From Parasporobacterium paucivorans DSM 15970 (GTDB lineage Bacteria; Bacillota; Clostridia; Lachnospirales; Lachnospiraceae): a DNA stretch of 64,000 nt. The translations under genes and the position numbers were made by a program. The number at the start of each line of letters is the position of its first letter. Position 1 is the first letter of the stretch. This document shows positions 60,661-64,000 of the stretch, one piece after another. Below the pieces are notes generated by a model. That model saw nothing but the letters and a program-made list of their open reading frames with translations, had not been told where the DNA came from and did no database searches. The DNA lies in contig NZ_FQYT01000002.1 of assembly GCF_900141895.1 (NCBI RefSeq), forward strand, positions 1 through 64,000, given 5' to 3'.

Positions 60661-61110
60661 TTCGACTGCAAGCAATTTTTCTTTAATATCAAGTCCACCG
60701 CTGAAACCACCCAGGGTTTTATCCTTGGAAATGACACGGTGGCATGGAATAATTATTGGAATAGGATTTCTCCCATTGGCTCCCCCTACTGCCCTGCAGG
60801 CCTTCGGGTTCCCAATTCTTTCCGCTATCTGGCTGTAGCAAGCGGTTTCTCCATAAGGAATGTTCTGTAATTCATTCCAAACGGAAACTTCGAATTCCGT
60901 TCCCTTCAGTTCAATGGGAACATCAAAATTTTTCCTGTCCCCATTTAAATATTCCTTCAGCTCCAGAGCGGTTCTTCTTAATATTTCCGTTTCTTTTTCA
61001 GGAAAAGGCAGATGTACATTTCCAAAGTATATATTGGTGATTACATCTTCAGATGAAGCGATTGTGACTTCTCCGATCATTGTAGAATAGCAGTAATAAG
61101 CCTTACCCAT
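60637..61110 (-). CDS. ogt: Methylated-DNA-protein-cysteine methyltransferase (Ogt type)
   Basis: Direct-reversal repair protein that removes methyl groups from O6-methylguanine onto its own cysteine. 157 residues: N-terminal domain, then the helix-turn-helix (YSQIAERIGNPKACRAVGGA) and the active-site IPCHRVIS. It is 4 bp after rsfS on the minus strand, last gene of the obg-to-ogt unit. No SOS box is seen for it. Confidence 0.96.
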   Translation of the reverse strand: MGKAYYCYSTMIGEVTIASSEDVITNIYFGNVHLPFPEKETEILRRTALELKEYLNGDRKNFDVPIELKGTEFEVSVWNELQNIPYGETACYSQIAERIGNPKACRAVGGANGRNPIPIIIPCHRVISKDKTLGGFSGGLDIKEKLLAVEKNNLPRT

Positions 61111-61114
61111 ATTG

Positions 61115-61462
61115 CTACATTTCCTCTATAGAAATACTCTTTCCATCTTTCCAGATTCTTTCCAGGTCATAGAAAAGTCTGTCTTCCTGATTGAAAATAT
61201 GGATAATGACGTCGCCATAATCCATAAGAATCCAATTGGAATTATTATTGCCTTCAACATGTTTTGGCGAAACACCGTTCTTTCTAAGCTCCCCCTCTAC
61301 ATTTTCAAAAAGAGCCTGGACCTGATTTTTATTTTCACCTCCGGCAATGATGAAATAATCTGCAATAACCGAAACTTCCGCGATACTGAGCACTTTGATA
61401 TCTACAGCCTTTTTATCATCCAATGCCTTATAGGCGGTCTTTACGACTTCATTAGTTGTCAT
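61115..61462 (-). CDS. rsfS: Ribosomal silencing factor RsfS
   Basis: Binds L14 of the 50S subunit and blocks subunit joining under starvation. 115 residues. Family signatures: IADYFIIAGGENKNQVQAL and NWILMDYGDVIIHIF. RBS AAGGAG. The start overlaps the yqeK end by 11 bp, a conserved pairing. Confidence 0.96.
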   Translation of the reverse strand: MTTNEVVKTAYKALDDKKAVDIKVLSIAEVSVIADYFIIAGGENKNQVQALFENVEGELRKNGVSPKHVEGNNNSNWILMDYGDVIIHIFNQEDRLFYDLERIWKDGKSISIEEM

Positions 61463-62078
61463 TCTTGAAATTCTCCTTTCTTACTTCATATAGATTCTTA
61501 TAATATTTAAATGCCTCTACCGTGGTTTCATCCAGCTCCAGACTGGTGCTGTTCAGGTAGTCAAGCGAATTCTTCAAAATCATATACACGGCCATATCTA
61601 TATCTTCAAAGGAAACTCTGCGAATTTCTCTTAGATTAGGTATATTGCTGCGATTCGGTTCAATAAAATCAGCCACATAAATGATTTTTTCCAGCATAGA
61701 CATAGCCGCTGCTCCCGTTGTGTGTTTCCGGATTGCATTGATTACATCGGTATCATCTACATGATATTTTTTCATGGCGTAAAATGCCCCCAGCTTTGCA
61801 TGAAGCAGGTGAGGATGTTTTTTTTCAACTTCAGAAACAGGAATATTGTACTTAATGCTTTCGCTGAGTTTTTTGTCATTTGTAAGACATTTTGCACAAT
61901 CGTGCAGCAATCCGGCAAGCTCAGCTTTGTGGATATCACAATCATATTTCATGGCAAGAGCTATTGCCATATATGCAACCGCAACGGTATGTTCATAACG
62001 GGAATTATCCAGAATTGTCCTGAGATTCTTCCTGATGTACATTAATCTGCGGTTAAAAGTAAAAATGTTAACGTTCAT
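61452..62078 (-). CDS. yqeK: YqeK HD-domain hydrolase (symmetrical diadenosine tetraphosphatase)
   Basis: A 208-residue HD-superfamily metal hydrolase, family shown to cut Ap4A to two ADP. Metal residues: His in RYEHTVAVAYMA, HD in GLLHDCAKCL, and later HPHLLHAKLGA and the D of IYVADFIEPNR. The start at 62078 follows AGGGG. In the nadD-yqeK-rsfS order usual in Firmicutes. Confidence 0.94.
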   Translation of the reverse strand: MNVNIFTFNRRLMYIRKNLRTILDNSRYEHTVAVAYMAIALAMKYDCDIHKAELAGLLHDCAKCLTNDKKLSESIKYNIPVSEVEKKHPHLLHAKLGAFYAMKKYHVDDTDVINAIRKHTTGAAAMSMLEKIIYVADFIEPNRSNIPNLREIRRVSFEDIDMAVYMILKNSLDYLNSTSLELDETTVEAFKYYKNLYEVRKENFKNDN

Positions 62079-62093
62079 AATGCACCCCTTTTC

Positions 62094-62699
62094 TTATTTG
62101 TATAGGTGATTATCCTGGATATATCGTTCCACTTCCATCGGAACATAATAACGTATTGTCTCAGATGCCTTGATTTTACGGATGATCATCGTGGAAGAAA
62201 TTCCTATGTTCGGTATTTCCAGTTCAAATACGTGGGCATTGAATTTAGACTTGAGATAGTTGATTTGCCCTTCCAGATCGGCAAGAATCAGATCCTCGCG
62301 TCTGGCCGCCAGTATTGTCGCATGTGAAAAGATAACTTCCGGTGATTTCCACTGTTCAATGGAAAACAGGGAGTCTGCGCCAATTATAAAGAAATAATCG
62401 TTCTCCGGATGCAGCTCAGAAAACATAACTAATGTCTCACAGGTAAAACTGGGCCCTTCCCTTTCCAATTCAAATCCGCAATATTCAAAATGTGGATTAT
62501 TTTGGATGGCCAGATTCACCATTGCTCCCCTGTGGACGGATGACGTCACGTTGTTTTTGTGGGGCGGCTGATTATCAGGCATAATCCAGACTGTATCCAG
62601 TTCAAAAGAATTGTAGGCATTTTCTGCCAGAATGAGATGCCCGATATGAATCGGGTCAAAAGTTCCGCCCAAAATGCCGACTCTTTTCCTTTTAGACAT
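62094..62699 (-). CDS. nadD: Nicotinate-nucleotide adenylyltransferase
   Basis: Joins ATP to nicotinate mononucleotide in NAD synthesis. 201 residues. Nucleotidyltransferase signatures: GILGGTFDPIHIGHLILAE at the N-terminus ((H/T)xGH) and ISSTMIRRKI near the C-terminus. RBS GAGG. It overlaps yhbY by 8 bp. Confidence 0.97.
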   Translation of the reverse strand: MSKRKRVGILGGTFDPIHIGHLILAENAYNSFELDTVWIMPDNQPPHKNNVTSSVHRGAMVNLAIQNNPHFEYCGFELEREGPSFTCETLVMFSELHPENDYFFIIGADSLFSIEQWKSPEVIFSHATILAARREDLILADLEGQINYLKSKFNAHVFELEIPNIGISSTMIIRKIKASETIRYYVPMEVERYIQDNHLYK

Positions 62700-63030
62700 T
62701 TCGCCTCATGCTCCCTTGTTTCTTAAATGGCTTTCTTTCCGGCTTCTTTTCGGTCTTCTTCTCGGTTTTCTTTATTTCTTTATATAACACAATTTTTCTG
62801 CCGATTACCTGTACAACCTGCGATAATGTACGTTCAGACAGCGTCTGGGCAAGTTCCCTGGGATCTTCCGTGCAGTTGCTCAAAACATTTATCTTAACCA
62901 TTTCCCTTGCATCCAGTGCTTCCCGGACTGCTTCGGTAAATTCCGGCGTCAGACAGCTTTTCCCTAAGGATAATATCGGATCAATTGCACTTGCTCTGGC
63001 TTTTAAAAGCGCTCTTTCTTTGCTTGTCAC
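62692..63030 (-). CDS. yhbY: YhbY-family (CRM domain) ribosome assembly RNA-binding protein
   Basis: A 112-residue CRM-domain protein that associates with pre-50S particles. Core motif LSLGKSCLTPEF and VKINVLSNCTED. The start is GTG (63030-63028) after GGAGG. A very basic C-terminal tail (about 85-112, Lys/Glu repeats) is longer than in E. coli YhbY. Encoded between obgE and nadD. Confidence 0.94.
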   Translation of the reverse strand: MTSKERALLKARASAIDPILSLGKSCLTPEFTEAVREALDAREMVKINVLSNCTEDPRELAQTLSERTLSQVVQVIGRKIVLYKEIKKTEKKTEKKPERKPFKKQGSMRRNV

Positions 63031-63042
63031 TTTTTTCCTCCA

Positions 63043-64000
63043 TTATTTATAATAATCAAACTCGTGTCCGTAAATTTTGACGGTGTCCCCGTCCATTATG
63101 CCGAGATTTTCAAGTTCCTCCAGAATTCCATTCTCTTTAAGGAACTTCTGGAAAAATTGGAATCCCTTTTCTGTATCCAGATTAGTATATCCAAGCATAC
63201 GTTCAATTCTGGGACCTGATATATCGAATAATCCCTCTTCGGTTTTAGCTACTGTGTACGGTTCGGTTGGATCATCATAATTCACATTTGGATCCATCTC
63301 TTTTTCGAAAATATGAATTTCTTTTTCCATACCGTCCAGAAGATCGCCCAGATAATAGAGCAGTTCTTTCACCCCTTGTCCGGTAACGGCCGATATCGGG
63401 AAAACCTTTATTCCCGAAGGTTCATATTCCGCTTTGATTTTTTCGATAACTGATTCGTCTCCATCATATAATGCATCAATCTTGTTGGCTGCGATAACCT
63501 GGGGTCTTTTCATCAGTTCCGGATTATAGGCCTCAAGTTCACTATTAATGATTCGAATGTCCTCAACCGGATCCCGTCCTTCAACAGCAGCCGCATCTAC
63601 GATATGCAGTATTATCTTTGTTCTCTCTATATGTTTTAAAAAGTCATGTCCAAGACCCACCCCTTCGGATGCGCCTTCGATTAGTCCTGGAATGTCAGCT
63701 ATTACAAAACCCCTGTCCCCGTCAAGGTCAACCACCCCGAGGTTCGGGTTAAGTGTTGTGAAATGATAATTCGCAATCTTTGGTGTTGCATTAGTTACCC
63801 TGGACAGAAATGTCGATTTTCCTACATTTGGAAATCCAACAAGGCCAACATCTGCGATTACTTTCAGTTCCAATCTCACCCACAGCTCCTTGCTTTTCTG
63901 TCCGGGCTGGGCAAACATGGGTACCTGCATGGTAGCCGTAGCGTAATGTTGGTTTCCTTTGCCGCCGCGGCCTCCTTTTAATATGACTTCTTTTGTATTC
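63043..64000 (-). CDS. obgE: GTPase ObgE/CgtA, N-terminus outside window
   Basis: Essential GTPase for 50S assembly and stress signalling. The visible ~319 residues include the end of the glycine-rich Obg domain (GGRGGKGNQHYATATMQVP), the G domain with P-loop GFPNVGKS, ADIPGLIEGAS and ANKID, and a C-terminal OCT domain (about the last 70 residues). The frame stays open to base 64000, so the start lies beyond the window. First visible gene of the minus-strand unit. Confidence 0.96.
   Translation of the reverse strand, partial: NTKEVILKGGRGGKGNQHYATATMQVPMFAQPGQKSKELWVRLELKVIADVGLVGFPNVGKSTFLSRVTNATPKIANYHFTTLNPNLGVVDLDGDRGFVIADIPGLIEGASEGVGLGHDFLKHIERTKIILHIVDAAAVEGRDPVEDIRIINSELEAYNPELMKRPQVIAANKIDALYDGDESVIEKIKAEYEPSGIKVFPISAVTGQGVKELLYYLGDLLDGMEKEIHIFEKEMDPNVNYDDPTEPYTVAKTEEGLFDISGPRIERMLGYTNLDTEKGFQFFQKFLKENGILEELENLGIMDGDTVKIYGHEFDYYK

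Noticed and set aside
1-64000. CRISPR arrays, tRNA or rRNA genes, insertion sequences, prophage
   Set aside because: No regularly spaced repeats, cloverleaf-like sequences, rRNA segments, transposase or phage structural genes were recognised on reading the window; small RNAs could still be missed.

Overview
The window looks like a chromosomal stretch of a low-to-moderate GC, anaerobic Gram-positive bacterium of the class Clostridia, most like a Lachnospiraceae-type genome. This rests on Firmicute gene orders (ylxM-ffh-rpsP-khpA-rimM-trmD-rplS-lepB-rbgA-rnhB; sepF-divIVA-lspA-rluD; obg-yhbY-nadD-yqeK-rsfS; yneA-like/lexA), strong Shine-Dalgarno sites, TTG and GTG starts, radical-SAM enzymes and a putatively electron-bifurcating formate dehydrogenase. 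Species cannot be named from sequence alone. No rRNA, tRNA, CRISPR array or insertion sequence was recognised.

Layout. 1-495: end of a GC-rich branched-chain amino acid permease gene (livM), closed by a strong terminator. 568-7975: SRP, ribosome and secretion genes (ylxM, ffh, rpsP, khpA, rimM, trmD, rplS, lepB, rbgA, rnhB, yraN, pgeF). 8046-12416: DUF512 radical SAM protein, der, plsY and gpsA. 12417-12965: a decayed prepilin-peptidase gene, then a long AT-rich control region. 12966-18068: a NuoE/NuoF/formate dehydrogenase operon. 18119-24098: a membrane-anchored MutS-like ATPase, tyrS, alaS, and rpsU with its own promoter and terminator. 24200-30396: ybeY, a DUF3048 protein, a SpoVB-like flippase and two flavoproteins. 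30456-33791: proB, an unrecognised gene, proA. 33863-41997: miaB, mutS, mutL, miaA and a PLP lyase. 42082-51917: radC with the cell-shape and division cluster mreBCD, PBP2, minCDE, rodA, then mgsA and a small P-loop protein. 52020-56671: HlyD-like protein, ylmE, sepF, divIVA, lspA and an rluD-family gene. 56773-59488: cytidylate-kinase-like protein, psd and a tyrosine recombinase, separated by striking palindromes. 59518-60610: an SOS locus with a yneA-like LysM gene divergent from lexA across three LexA-type boxes. 60637-64000, minus strand: ogt, rsfS, yqeK, nadD, yhbY and obgE (cut by the window end).

How the genes work together. Most of the window is housekeeping: protein targeting, ribosome maturation (rbgA, der, obgE, rimM, ybeY, yhbY, rsfS), tRNA modification (trmD, miaA, miaB), mismatch repair, envelope growth and division-site placement. 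The accessory points are the formate dehydrogenase module, the pseudogene before it, the unrecognised genes at 31317-32510 and 51495-51917, a roughly 250-residue insert in PBP2, and the palindromes around 56.7-58.4 kb. One of those resembles a Xer/dif-type site next to a switch in gene orientation. I did not find a clearly new multi-gene system; the best candidates are given as findings.
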